DNA of 64,000 nt from Kudoa neothunni (taxonomy: Eukaryota > Cnidaria), in NCBI GenBank assembly GCA_964304625.1, contig OZ199840.1, positions 10,726,001-10,790,000 of the forward strand. The letters are read 5' to 3'. The position numbers and the translations under genes were made by a program. The notes under the pieces are model-generated. The model was not told the origin of the DNA, did no database searches, and was given only the letters and a program-made list of their open reading frames with translations. Positions 36,586 through 49,537 of the stretch are shown here, piece after piece. The first letter of the stretch is position 1. The number at the start of each line of letters is the position of its first letter.

Positions 36586-39500
36586 ACACACAATTCAAAC
36601 ATTTTATGAAGTATAAAACTCATAATAATTAAGTCCCTATGAAACAGTAACATTTGTTACGTAGTAACAAGCACTAGAATTTTCTATTAATAGAAAATCC
36701 CCACTATTTTGTCATTTAAAATTGTCTACATCACGCATTACATTTTCCATCACATTCCCGATTTTTAGAAATTGTGATAATAAATTAATATGTTCTAGAA
36801 TCAACTAGATCGATTTGAATATAATTATATAATTCGAATTGAGAAAAATTATTAAGAATACAGTTTCGTAGTATGAATAGCATCGAATATTTGTTATTAT
36901 TTTCTTAAGGATTGGTTTATTACTAGTATAAAATTTGCGGAGTCATAATTTCGATATATCTCAAAAATTGAACCTCCCCACACAAATCCATGAGTATGAT
37001 TTCGTTCGTGTTTCATGTCAAAATTTAGGCATGATATTTAATTCATGAAAACACGAACACGAACACGAACGAATACAAGAAGGCGCGCCGTCGATTAAGA
37101 CTTGATTAAGATTTGATTAAAATTGTAAAATACTGTTTTTTAATTAATTATCCGATGATATGCAGAGATTATTGAGTAAGTAATTGCATTACGGATAAAA
37201 TCGGCCGTCTGATAAGGTACGTAATTCGTTGCAACCATAGCTGGGCGTAATACTCTGAGTAGCATAGCAATAATCTGTCACTATCGACATTAACGATCAC
37301 CTTAGTTTAATTAAAATGTGTAGGGTCGACAAGATTTTGAAATAATAATTCTTGTTTACTTGCTTTTTAATAGTTTTACGGTGATAATCCTGGTCAAAAT
37401 TCGACAAAAAAATAATTTATTTTCGTACACTAAGCTACAAATGTTAACAAATCTACTCAATTTAGTTTCTTGGATATTAAAACCAAAATTTTGACACTGT
37501 ATTAACATATAAAGCCCAGCAAATGCGCTTAAGATAACTTAAATTACATAGAAACAAAAAATCTTAATAAAGTTATAATATTAAGTCGAATATAAATTAT
37601 CACAGATGGACTTGACTTTTTGGGGGTCTAGACTTTTGAATGAAAAACCCCAAAAAGGCCAACGACAAACCAAAGTAGAACTCAGAAACTGCATCTTAAT
37701 CTCTGTTTCCAGTCAAATAAATTTTTGTATTTCAGCTAATAAAAAATACAATTTACGTATTTTTATAACATTTCCAAACTCCTCTGCATTTTAATATGAA
37801 AAATACGCAACAAACACCACGATCAAACAAGTATCGGTAATCGGCTTTTTAGCGAGAATAAACGAATTAATCACAATGTTAACTTTCTTCAGTGTTCTAA
37901 GTTAACAGACTCTAGCAATCAATTATATGAACTTGTTTTTTTGTTGTAACTTTAAAAAATTAGGAACTCATTGAATTAAATCGGTTAGTAATAAATAGAG
38001 TGAGTTAATATGTGGAAAAATTCCACATCTAAAATCACAGTTATTATGATGATATTTAATCTTCTACAGAATTCCACATAACTTTTACGATTTAAACTAT
38101 TTTTATTCAATATTTATAAATTGACCTTATGATGCGCTATCATCCAGTTGTCAGATTATACAGAACCACGACGTTTTAAGCATAGTAACTGACAGAATGC
38201 TGGATGGCGATGGTTTTGTTTCGAAACCCAGTTATTTTAGAATGCTCACACTTGTATGATATTATGGATTTTGTTTTTTTTTTTCGCTTGAAATTCAGCT
38301 GTAATATAATAGAAGCTGCGTATGCTGATTGACAGCACTATTCCGTATGCGAAAGAAAGATGGACCTTTTGTGCATTATTGGCATGTGTTTATGTGTTGC
38401 GAGTCATGATATGGCCCGTAATTTTGTTATTTACCTCCTCTCCGACACGAATACCAATTTCAACATAATAGGGCTTTTTTTGTTATCACTTATGTGTTGG
38501 GAATATTTGCATTGAATATGTTTATTGGATTCTTATCTCCAAAGATAACGCCCTGTATTTGCAGACGGTATATATTTTGTGTTTCGATGAGTGGTAACGG
38601 TGTGTTTAATTGATTGCCTAACTGGTTATGTTACCATATGACTGACTTATTTAATTACTAAATGAATAAATATATAAATTAGAGGGTGATTTACAATTAC
38701 CAATAAGTGACGAAGAGTTCAGGACCATTCATAAGAAAATTACCAGAATTTCACTTTTGGTTAATTTCTCATGTCTCCATTTTTTGGGGTGTTGTGATCT
38801 CGTTCGTTATTCTAGGTTGTCGCTCTGTATAGCAATAACGATTTCTCTAATATGTACATGTTTCTCTGTCTTTGATCTACCAGTGTATTGGCCGGGTACT
38901 TCTGTTCTACTTTGTAATACTATTTTTCCTTACAATGAGAGAAAGAATCGAAGTAAACAATCAGTTCTATGCTAGACGATGATTTGTTCTAATATGATTT
39001 CTCCACTTGTAGCACATGGTCAAATACAACTATCTTCCATTTAATATGAACAAAAAACGCTATCACACCTCACTTGACGCTGGAGGAAACTAATGTGTGG
39101 TATCCAAGTATTAGAGCTTGCCGACAATTTTTGAATTTTATTTGTAATTCATTATATTGAAATCATTTACAAGCGATTATTTGTTTTTTGATATATGCAC
39201 AAAAATTTTATAATTGATGAGATTTCACCCAAATCCCTTTATTTTTACAATTAATCCATATGAAACATATGAGTGTATCTATAAATAAACCGTTGCCACG
39301 CAGCAGTCTCCAACTAATTTCTAATTTAATTGTGGTATTTTATAATTTTTTATTGAGGTTTATCCCAACTAGAAATAATAATAAATGTCGAGAGGGGTTT
39401 AATTATGCCCAGTGTCATTATCGTTGTTGGCTATATTAGGTTTGTAGATATTAAATACTTTATTTTTTTATTTTGGAACTATTGTAACTTATTGAAGATT

Positions 39501-39656
39501 TTCTTGTCGTTTCCAATATGCTAAAAGTTGTGACATACAGTAATTTATTAATCTGGCGCAATATCGCAACAAATATAAATTAATTAATTAGTATATAAAA
39601 AATTAAATTCTTCCCTGTAAATCTACCACATTGTTTAATTTTTTCGCCTATTTGAT
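36586..39656. other. 3-kb AT-rich intergenic stretch
   Basis: Contains a CGAACA hexamer run at about 37050-37073 and an imperfect inverted repeat at about 38150-38212 (CATCCAG..GTCAG against CTGAC..CTGGATG). The frames at 37606-37794 and 38757-38975 show no family features. Confidence 0.45.
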
Positions 39657-41002
39657 TTAACCTTCTAAGTATCAATTAATTAGGGCCCTCGGGATATAAC
39701 TCTGGTTCATTTGGACCTCAGAGTTTTTTTTTGGTTTCGTTTAATAATTGTGTTTTCTATCAATCTACTAAATTATAACTTTAAGAAATGTTTTCCCTAA
39801 AGCGTGCGCCAATATGCAATTCTCCTATATAAATAGGACCACTGATTATTTAAAATGACCGATATTGGAATTCGCTAGTAACTCCACTGACACATAATAT
39901 AGATGCTGGATCTAATCAAAGGAAAATTTTACTTACGCCATATTTTATATATTGTCTAAAAGAGCAATCGCCTCTAAAAGAAACCAAATTGTTCATCACA
40001 AAATATATTTTCTCCGTAGTTATAACTTTTGTTGGCCACGTTAACCTGAATGCTCCATATTTCTCTAATTTGGGGAAATTTCTCGTTCAGCTGCCATTCC
40101 TCCGTAGTTTCTGCGTTATCAAAGCGGAGCGCTCTTGTTAGTTGCTTGAATCTGTATAGGGAAAAAAATCGTTGTTATCCTCCTACCTTTGTCACAGCCG
40201 AAAATTTCAACAATAGGCTCTTGGTTATTCTCATGGATAGTTGTTTGCAATAAATAGTCAATAAAACCATGCATTTCATCAATATAAACATCCTCCGGTT
40301 ATTTACATAATGATTCTTATAGCACTGATTGGTATATTTAATTGTTCGTTCCACTATTTCCGTTGAGAAGAAATGATTATAACATCCTGCAATATTAAAG
40401 ATCCTTTGCGTGACGTACATAATCACACTTTGAAGAAAATTCGTTTTATTTTCTGCCGCCATCTTGGTTTTCTTTGGTTTGGCTGCATTCAATAATCTCA
40501 ATAATTTGTTGTTTTTGTCTACGAGCAAAGCGTCATTTTCATCATTATCAGCACCAACAGTCTCTTTCAAATACACTAGATTGGGTCTTCTTTGTCATTA
40601 GGGTGAATATTATCCTAGCTACTTTTCGAAAGAAATCCATGCCTACACAATAGAAACTTGCACATGAGCGCTTGCGCGGAACAAAATTATTGGTTGGATT
40701 TTGTTATGTAAAATAGGTTTAAATTCAATTTCCATTTAAGAATTATTGTAAATAATAATATATTTTTAAAATATCAAAAAAAATTCTGGGGTCCATTTGG
40801 ACTCCAATTATACTCCGAAGATGTTTTTGTTATAAAATTTGTTATGACACATAAAAATTCCAATAAATCTATTAATCTTAAAATAAACGTGTTTTATGAG
40901 AATAGAAAAAGTTTGGATTCTAATTATTATATAACGGCTGAGAGAACAGGATGGCAATCTCGTTTGGTGTCCAAGTGGACCCCACTTTACTTAAAGGGTT
41001 GA
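39657..41002 (-). mobile_element. Decayed piggyBac transposon, about 1.35 kb
   Basis: The left end reads TTAACCTTCTAAGTA at a TTAA site. The reverse-complemented right end reads CAACCCTTTAAGTA with the TTAA mutated. Both sides carry an inner TIR-like block GGTCCAnTTGGACyCC (39690-39720, 40790-40815, 40955-40985). The minus strand has the transposase N-terminal half from about 40576. IVERTIKYTNQCYK and YRFKQLTRALRFDNAET are typical piggyBac, followed by EKFPQIREIW and DEQF and, in another frame, FRGDCSFRQYI. The catalytic C-terminal half is deleted and frames are broken, so it is inactive. It is about half the length of an autonomous element. Confidence 0.82.
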
Positions 41003-41021
41003 GAAATAATTTAAGAATGGG

Positions 41022-41330
41022 TGGGTAGAAATGTCAATATTGATCTACACGTAAAACGATGGATTGAATTGACGAAAGGAAAATATATAGGACCTTATCA
41101 ATGTATTTTTAGCAGTAACGCTAATGACATTCTTGGTGATGCACCACAAGCAACCACTATATTTACTTGCTGGTATTAGGAATTCTCAAAAGATTCAGCA
41201 TTCCGCTCAATGCAATGGAGCAGGGATACTACGCACTTTTTTGAGACAAAGACTCGAGCGTGTAATAACCCTGCACTATTTAATATCTATGCTTTATTGC
41301 CTGCACATATATGGAAAAATTTAACTTTGT
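41022..41330 (+). repeat. Dispersed repeat R2, copy b
   Basis: Homologous to 32811-33000 and placed just outside the right end of the piggyBac relic, so it may have been the insertion site. Confidence 0.55.
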
Positions 41331-42773
41331 AATGTGATTCAGAATTTTGATGTGATGGATCTTGAATAATTTCTCTATTTCTCTATTTCTTTTAGATTTT
41401 CTATTTAATTTGTTCAATTTTAGACTAATTCTCGAAGCAAACTCATGGAAGTGTCCTCGACCGACAGTTATAGGAATGTTGTCTTTCGTGCCGTCCTTTA
41501 TGCCATTGGCTAATTTATTTCCTTATTATATTGTACTCTTTGGATAGCTTTATATTCCTCGTTCTCGAAAGTTCGATCCATTTTCTTCATTCTTTTATCG
41601 AATAGTTTGAATTTTTTTCTAAGAGTTTTGCGATAAAATCTGAAAATATTGTTGATTTTATTGATACAATTGTATTTAGTGTGGTGACTTATTTAAGGCC
41701 GGAGCATCTAACGATGTTCGCTTTTGAGCCACTCTTAATTCCTAATTTTTCCAATTATTTAATAATCTACACGTTTTCTTCAAGTAAGCGATAATTTTTC
41801 CTATTTTCCCAAACGAAGAAATTATTTCTTAATTTTATAATTAAATCTATTGATATATTTTACTCTTATCTCACGATTTATATCCGTAGTTATTTTGTAT
41901 CTTTTGAATTTTTTACTCTATTTCTAAAAGTGCGCAATAACCATGCTATTGTTTATTTTTTAATGAGTGTAAAAATGTTAACAGTATTAATCTTGATAGC
42001 GAAGAATAAAAACCAACCTATACGGAATACTTAAGAGTTCAGAGTCAGGGATATTCTCAATAAAAAGAAAACAATGTGGTATTAACAGCAAAAATAAATT
42101 ATTAATATTTTTATGAGCATTTTTTATCTCACTTGGATGGAGAATATATGTTTGTGAATGAGATGAGAAAATCAGAATTGTTGCAAAGAATTCATAGAAA
42201 AATAATTGACCAGCATTATTAGCATTAAAAGGCGGCGGTGCTATGTCGCTCTACTCTCGGTCACACATATGATTGGTTGATTACAACCCTTAGTATCCAT
42301 ATGTTACATAGGATATTTATTTTTTGGTCGACATACGATAGGTTATAAAGGATTTTCTTTCGATTATGTTTTTTCTCCACGAACCTCCGACTAAATAGGC
42401 TGAGCTAAGTGAATACGAACTATTTAGTATATTAACCAAGTCTTTATTTATATTTATATTTATGATATTATGTTTTTAAGGTCTGTTTATATTACAGCCT
42501 AGAATATACGATCGACTACTTTTTAAGGGTGAAGACCTCACGGACGTTCCGAATTCAGTGTGCGAACTCAAGGTTAGTAACCATTGGGTTAAAAAAATGA
42601 CAAAACTAGTTCAAAATAATTAATATTTGAGTTTCTAATCACCCAAGAATATGTTAGTAAATTTAATTTTCAAAATAGGAAAACAAACATAACATGTAGA
42701 TTTATATGATGCACATTATGCACGATAGACAATGAAATCAGTCAACAAATATAAGATTATCATTTTTATCATT
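41331..42773. other. Intergenic, Hbs1 3' side
   Basis: AT-rich. Carries repeat R3 copy b at 42217-42362 and nothing else recognisable. Confidence 0.45.
42217..42362 (+). repeat. Dispersed repeat R3, copy b
   Basis: Aligns with 33777-33932 in the same orientation. Upstream sequence is unrelated, which sets the left boundary at ATTATTAGC. Confidence 0.7.
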
Positions 42774-44696
42774 CTACAAAATTTTGTCCACTATCCCAAC
42801 AGCGACAACGCCATGATTGGATATTAGACAAAACCTTCCTAGAGGTTTACACATAGTGAAAGATTGGACACAACAACCATTCTCAAAAGTTATTTCCACT
42901 TTAGCAAATGTATTTTCACGAATAAATCTATATTTATATGCGAGAGTATATCACACATGAGAATTCAATCAATATACAGCGGATTCTCAACAGGTCCGCC
43001 TTTAAGAGTCTCTTGTAGCAATTTCGTTATGGCGACATTAGTGGTAATATTACATGCGTTGAATACAAACTAAAATACAAATCAATCTCAACCCCCTTCT
43101 CAAAAGTATAAGTACATGCATTCCCAAAGTTATATGTTTGAGTATATCAGTGGTAACGATACTGCATTGTATTTTTGACGTATTAATAACGGCTTGGTGG
43201 TCGGCTAGGGTGAGGACATCTCCTCTTCTATTTAAAATATGGTCGAAATCGTAAAATCAATTTCTCAAAAACATACCTTATTTGGTCAATGTCAGCGTTG
43301 ATAATGTTTAATGTGACCAAATCATTAGTATATGCTTCTTTAGAGATTCCTCATTATTGTTTCGAAAAATTTCTATCCGATTAAATGATATGACTTTTCC
43401 AATAAAAATTTTACCTTTTATGGAAACCACTTGGTTAGATGGAGACAAAATCAGTTTACTATTTCCATACATAATCCCTTGCAATATTTTTCCACAAATC
43501 GTCACATAATTTGATTTTTCTTCAGAAACCAAAACAACAATCTTTAAAAAGAGAAAAACAACACAATGGCATGTACCAGCATAAAAGTCAATTATGGAAA
43601 TATATAAAGTTTTATGGATCAAATGTTCATCCATTATTTTGGTTTGGATTTTGCTATGACAGAATTCTAAAGATTATTGAGAATCACTGAAAAAATCTGG
43701 CCGAGATCTGCGATCAATACTCAACGAGTCCAATAAACAGCGACCACTGTACCAAGAAGAAAGTTGATTAGGAATATTTGTAAAATTGTCGATTATATTC
43801 ACACCTTCAACAGCTGAAATGGGTATAACTTCATAGGACTGTTCCTAGGGAGTACAATACGTGGAATCGTTATTTGAATTTATGAAAATAATGAATACTT
43901 TGTATTGATATTTATGGAGACATTGTTGAATGGTTGTGGTTATCGCATCAAATCTTTCTTTTCTATATTCAACCTAGATAATCATAAGCACAAATATTTT
44001 AGATTATTAATCATCAATTAATAAAATTATAATAGTACGAGGTCCATTTTATTCAATAAAATGACTATATTAGCCACTCCAAACGCTTTTGCTAACATTA
44101 TATGAGTGGAAAGAGTGGATTCGTTCAATGTGTATGGTTTGAATTGTTTCTGGTCGGTTTTGGGAGAGTTACCCTTTCCCAAAGTGGCTTCAAATGAGCC
44201 CACACTTGAATCCACTATGTACACGGCAACATCAGCCTATACATGGGACCATCATTAAAAAAATTCGTCTATACAAAACCAACTTGACATAATCCTTTTA
44301 TAAGATTTTGCAAATAATCCATATGTCCTGGTGTGTCGATAATATTAAGAATAACGTTGTTATCTGTTGTGATAGTTCTCATTACAATATCCATAGTGAT
44401 ACCACTACGAAATAGAAAATATTTTTATAAGAAATTGAATTGGTAGTGGTATACCGTTTCCGCTCCTCCTCAAGTTCGTCTACAATCCAGGCATAGTTTA
44501 TTTTACCAGACTTCTGTTTGAAATAGATTCAAATTTTACAGAAGAATGAGAATTTTAAAACGCGAAAAAATACATGTTTAGATTGGACGGTATTTGTATC
44601 TAGCAGCAACCTGCCGATTGTTGTGCTTTTTCCACAGTCAACATGACCGAAGAAAGCAACATTTATAGCAGTAGAAACCATAGAATCGTTCGCCAT
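42774..44696 (-). CDS. HBS1L: Hbs1-type translational GTPase (ribosome rescue)
   Basis: Eleven exons (descending) join without a break to 454 aa: 44696-44574, 44513-44455, 44404-44284, 44236-44039, 43973-43899, 43844-43726, 43653-43415, 43349-43277, 43227-43116, 43069-42978, 42927-42774. Hbs1 with Pelota/Dom34 splits stalled ribosomes. G1 is [12 protein letters not shown]3 is DTPGH and G4 is NKMD. The [17 protein letters not shown] block fits Hbs1/eEF1A rather than eRF3, and [12 protein letters not shown] parallels the Hbs1 WYKGLCLLEQ. Domain 2 has VSIKG and RRGDVL. Domain 3 ends [20 protein letters not shown]. The long N-terminal extension of typical Hbs1 is absent. A unique insert of roughly 20 residues (about [18 protein letters not shown]) follows the SFEA segment. 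A divergent eEF1A/eRF3 paralogue is the alternative. Confidence 0.83.
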
Positions 44697-44732
44697 TCCA
44701 ATACCCCCGAAGATTAACCACGAGGGAGTTTA
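44697..44732. promoter_or_regulatory. 36-bp bidirectional 5' region
   Basis: Only 36 bases separate the start codons of the Hbs1-type gene (minus, 44696) and the Ap4A hydrolase gene (plus, 44733). Unless the starts lie elsewhere, both 5' UTRs and the shared core promoter must overlap this segment or the opposite coding exon. No TATA box is evident. Confidence 0.55.
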
Positions 44733-45209
44733 ATGGAGGATAGTGACGTGAAAGAGGTAGCTTCGGGGGTGGTATTGTTTAAAATGGTTTCTGAAGACAA
44801 ACCACAATTTCTACTGATGCAAGCTTCGTATCCTCCTCATCATTGGAGTCCACCAAAAGGACATGTTGAGGCTGGAGAAAGTCTCAAGGAAGCTGCATTT
44901 AGAGAAGTAGAAGAAGAAAGTGGATTCCAACACAACTCCCATTATAAAATATACGATGATTTTAAAGTCACTCTACGATATGTGGCAAATGGAAATCCCA
45001 AGAAAAGTGTTTATTATTTGGGAAAAATGAACGATGATATAGATTCTGTCGCGGAAAACAACAAAGTTAAAATTTCCCATGAACATCAAAAATTCGAATG
45101 GGTTTCACTTGAAAAAGGAGTGGAACTAGTTCAACATAAAAACACTCAAAATCTACTTGAAGAAGCTAACGAATGTATAATGTTTAAAAAATCTGCCGGA
45201 CTTTTGTAA
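44733..45209 (+). CDS. NUDT2: Nudix Ap4A hydrolase
   Basis: A single exon of 158 aa (human NUDT2 is 147). It cleaves diadenosine tetraphosphate asymmetrically to ATP and AMP, controlling an alarmone. The Nudix box GX5EX7REUXEEXGU is complete at residues 43-65, from G43 through E49 and R57-E58 to E61, E62, G64 and F65; its glutamates bind Mg2+. Family-specific context includes QASYPPHHWSPPKGHVEAGE and SHEHQKFEWVSLE. ATG 44733 is the first in frame and lies 36 bp from the divergent Hbs1 start. The C-terminus is slightly extended and lysine-containing. Confidence 0.95.
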   Translation: MEDSDVKEVASGVVLFKMVSEDKPQFLLMQASYPPHHWSPPKGHVEAGESLKEAAFREVEEESGFQHNSHYKIYDDFKVTLRYVANGNPKKSVYYLGKMNDDIDSVAENNKVKISHEHQKFEWVSLEKGVELVQHKNTQNLLEEANECIMFKKSAGLL

Positions 45210-45959
45210 AATTGATATCAATTTTCGAATATATTGGCTATATCTACTATATTCTTAGTTTAAATTATTATTCTTATATGTGGAATATTTTTTATTTGTT
45301 TTTTTTCTTGTTCGTAAATATTGCTCACAAACTCTCGATTTATCTTAACCTAAATCATAATCTTAATTGGATTTTTTAAATTTATTGTATGTATCATAGG
45401 TGGGATTTAATATCTACAAAATATACCTTTTTTGGTATTGTTAATATTAGTGATAATAACTATGGTGCTAATACTGATAACATTGATAATAAATAATTTG
45501 GGTTGAATATTAAGAAAGGCATGTGATGTTGTATTCCTTTTCGATCGATTTTCTCGTTATTTATAAACTAATTGTTTAAATTTTAGTATTATTTATTATT
45601 TTTTGTGCGAAGAAATAAAAGAGAGCTTTTAACGGTGATTTTTGTATCATGGGGATTATGAGGATTGGTGTCTAATTATATAATCATCGCGACAATCACG
45701 CGATATGATATATTCCATTTTAATTCGTCAGAAACTGGTTAAAAATGTGATTTCTATATTGTTCTTAGTTTAAACTTATCGTATTAAGGTTTTGGGGTTA
45801 AATTCTTAAGCAATAATTTTTGAATCATTCCATTTTTTTCCAAACAATGTACGAATCGAAAATTGAGTGAATATTTAAAAAAAATAAAGAATTATGTTAG
45901 TATTTAAGATTTATTTTTAATTATCCGTGTTAGCTACTAAAAAATGTATGTTTGAAAAT
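45210..45959. other. Intergenic before duplication arm A
   Basis: AT-rich, with no gene recognised. Confidence 0.4.
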
Positions 45960-46349
45960 ATTGACGATTTCTACGCATGCGCCAACATGAGGGTTTATTT
46001 TATTATTTCATATTAGATAGAAAAAACAATTCTTATATAATAAATTCTAATAGAGCAGATTCGTTTTTAACATTTATAATTTATTTCAAAAATTTGTTAA
46101 AATGAATTTTTTGTAATCTATCTACTAGTTATATGCAATCGAGATTCGATATTGAGTTTTTTTTTAAACTAATAAACTACTAAATAAAATAATGATAACG
46201 ATTTAAAATTAAATTCAAATGTAATTGTTTTCAAATGAAAACCTTAAATTACTTAATAATGAAATACGCAATATCTAATTGGGATTATATTTAAATTATT
46301 TAGACTTTTCAAAAATCGAGGGTGATTATGTGTTGAAATGAAGGTTATT

Positions 46350-49300
46350 AAGGATTTGGAGAGAGATTTCATGATTCCAACGTTTTGTGGTTGTTATTAG
46401 TTTTTACAAACATTTTGATATATAATACATCTCATTAAATTAATTATATTAGGCTAAAATTCTTGAAACATTCAACCACATAAACATATTGATGTATATT
46501 ATGAAATATGACGTAATGTTTCACTTTATATTCCAAAACTAAGCAATGAATGATTATTTTTAGGTTTTACACCATTTTTATATTATCAAGGTAAGTAATA
46601 AAAAAATGCTTTAGATTTATTAACATCCATAGTTAATTAATTTTTAAATGTTTAAAAATCGTATATATTCGATTTGTGACAGTTGCTCTACTTTAAAGTT
46701 AATTTTAATTAAAAAATAATTATTTATTATTTTTCTTTGGAGTTGCTTAATGGATATAAATAATGAGATAATTTGATAAAATAAATAAAAAATTTTCATG
46801 TTCGATTTTGGATAAAATATTGTTATAAAATTTGCTAAATCATGAATATACTGCCTGAAAAAATTTATAAACTAAAACCCGCATTATGTAATGCTACCGT
46901 TAATTTGAAACATCAACTTTCTAATTTTGAATAGAATAAATCTGAAAGTTCCCTTTTTAAAACAATAAGTCAATATTGAACATTTACAAACATATTACTA
47001 ACAGATACAAATAAAAAAAATTCAGTGAACAATTAAAGACTTCAAATTTGTTAAGATTATAGAATAATAATAATTTATTTGATAAATTTATCAACAACAG
47101 TGATTCCACGTGAATCCGAATGTGCTCGACTTGAGATTTATTTCCAGTTTATAGGTTAATTCTTTTTAACTAAATTTAATTACAAAATGTAATTTTTTGT
47201 GATAAGAAAATTTCTCCTAACATTGATCACACAAATCCATTGTGAACGAATCATATAACCTCTTAATACATTGACTTAATTTAATCTCTTCGATTTTTTT
47301 GAAGCCCTAATTGTGTTGTAATCAAGAGTGTTTTGTATTTTATACAGAATAAAGTGGTATAAATTTTATCTAAATAAAAGTAATTTTCTTAAGTTATGTT
47401 ATTGATACATAGATTTCGCAATTTTTATGAACCCACAAACTGATTTTAATTTTGATGTCGTAAATCATAATTGTTAAAAGTAAATTGTTTTAAAAATTTT
47501 TAGTTTAATTCTAACTATGGACTAACTGGAAGTATATATGTATTTTTTTAAATGATTTCAAATGTTTTTCAAACCAAAATATCTCTACTAAGAGGCGAAA
47601 CTGGGAAATTTTCGCTAGTACTTTTATATTATTCTAATATACGTTGGCTATCCCATAGAAATGTTAAACCGTGTTTTTTATGTGGGCGGAATTAGTGATT
47701 TTCCAATAAGAGTAAGCTCTTTGTCGTGTAAAATATTTCGAAAAGATAAAATTTATTCTTATTTTTGCATGAATATCTTATTTTGTTGATTCTTTCATTT
47801 GTCTTAAATATCAAAAGTAGGGAATCTGAGTTAACATAATTGACGCTAATAATTGTCTGAGAGTATCCAAATATAATTATCCTTCTGAAAGCTATGGATG
47901 ATTATTGACAATATGCAATTATTCCAGTGGTGAGTGAAGCATGTAATGCATATGATGATTTATGAACTGAACTCACACTTTACCAATGGAACCGAAACTA
48001 ACAGTTCTAACGCAATTAAACCAACTCTTGAAATTGCTCCATAAGAATTATCCTTAAAAAAGACTTTCTCCTAGTGGTTTGGAAGATTGTTTACATGTCA
48101 AATTGCAATGAATTACTACAATAATAAATGCCTTGAAGAAAATATTGGACTTAAATAAAGTGTCATACAACGAGAACTTTTCAAAAGGACAACGCTATCA
48201 ACGTTTTTATGCCCCCAAATCATGATACCTCCTTATTTCTCAAAAGCCTCGGTAGGTATTTTACCATCTGATCTAATTACCTATACAAATAATCTTTTTC
48301 AAGATTAATCAATAACGAATGTACGGTACTAAACTAACTTCATGTGAAGACGATATGCGAGTGGCACCTTCTAAGACGACCCCGCATATTTCGGTGTTAG
48401 TTTTGAAAGAAAGCAACAGAAACCTCATTGATATTAAATACTCTTCGATTTTGTGCTAGAATTTTTTTATTTATGTCTTTTAATCTTTCGTCTGTTCAAT
48501 AAGTTTTGTTCATTATTTTAAATAATTAAAATAATTATCTTATGAATTTAAATTCACAGACATATTGCGTAATCGCACATCTCCCCGTACCTAATAATGT
48601 TAAGAATCACTGGAATAGACATGCGTCTTTAAGTTACATTTTATATGTATAATATATGAAAAATTATGAAAAGATAAAAAAATAATAATAGTAGATATTA
48701 CTCTTTCCTCCTGATTATAAAATTCAAGTTGATGGGATGCGTATTGAAACTTGTGAGATAAATAAGGAATAAAAGATTTTAAATTCACAAGCCTTATGAA
48801 TGATAAATTTATTTTTCCACGTTAAAAATTATATTAAAAAAATTCTCACTGAAAGTTTTGAAAAAATAAAGGCTATTAATATTTTTGAGGTACATATTAC
48901 CTCATTGTAGTGATATATTTATGATAAAATCACACAATAAATGGTCGAAACTGTTAATTTTATAAACACATGGCATGAAAAATGACGTGTTCGCATTATT
49001 TTATTTTCGGTATTCATATAAAAGCAAAAAAATATAATTATATTAAAAATAAGAACAATGCAGTTTTATCAACATCAAATTATTTTTATGTAATTGAATT
49101 TAATTTGAATAGCATTTTAGTTATAAATTATACTTATTTCCTTAGCCTGTAAAAATAGATAAATTATTTAGTTCTACTTAAGATAAGTGTTTATTAGGTA
49201 AAATATTCATGAATCAATTAGGGATTCTATGTTATGCTTAAATTCATTAATATTTATATATTCATCACATGAATCAATTATATTTAATCAATGAATGGTT

Positions 49301-49537
49301 CACTTTCATTATTTTGATTGTTTTTAATGCTAGAATCATATGGTACTTAATTAGTATAATAAACACATAATTTTCAGAGGTTATTTAAATAAAAATTACA
49401 TCGTCTACGTTATATTCAACTTTGATTTAATTAGTAAATATTATAACGTTTGTTACATAATATATTTCAATATAATTGAATAACCCTATTTAAACAAGTG
49501 TAACGACAACTTCCGTGAGTAAATTAGACTCAATACA
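46350..49537. other. Non-coding 5' flank of membrane-protein gene A
   Basis: No supported gene. It contains the identical island at 48277-48566, and otherwise only decayed open stretches that are better preserved in arm B (about 57163-57285 and 57403-57585). Confidence 0.45.
48277..48566 (+). ncRNA. 290-bp invariant island A, candidate structured RNA
   Basis: Identical base for base to 57547-57836, although flanks on both sides have drifted by 20% or more. Visible pairing is nested: AAACTAAC (48331-48338) with GTTAGTTT (48396-48403), enclosing hairpin CTTCATGTGAAG (48338-48349) and stem ATATGCG/CGCATAT (48353-48359 with 48383-48389). An AATTTTTTTA run follows about 55 bases later. No open frame spans it. 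It is either a conserved RNA or regulatory element, or a recent conversion tract. Confidence 0.35.

Noticed and set aside
42864-43073. Plus-strand frame of 69 codons
   Set aside because: Lies over Hbs1 exons 9-11 on the other strand; shadow.
48331-48403. Hammerhead-ribozyme-like core on the minus strand (CGAAA, TATGCG stem, CGCATATC)
   Set aside because: The CUGANGA strand and stem II are absent, so the known ribozyme fold cannot form. Reported only as an unidentified structured island.
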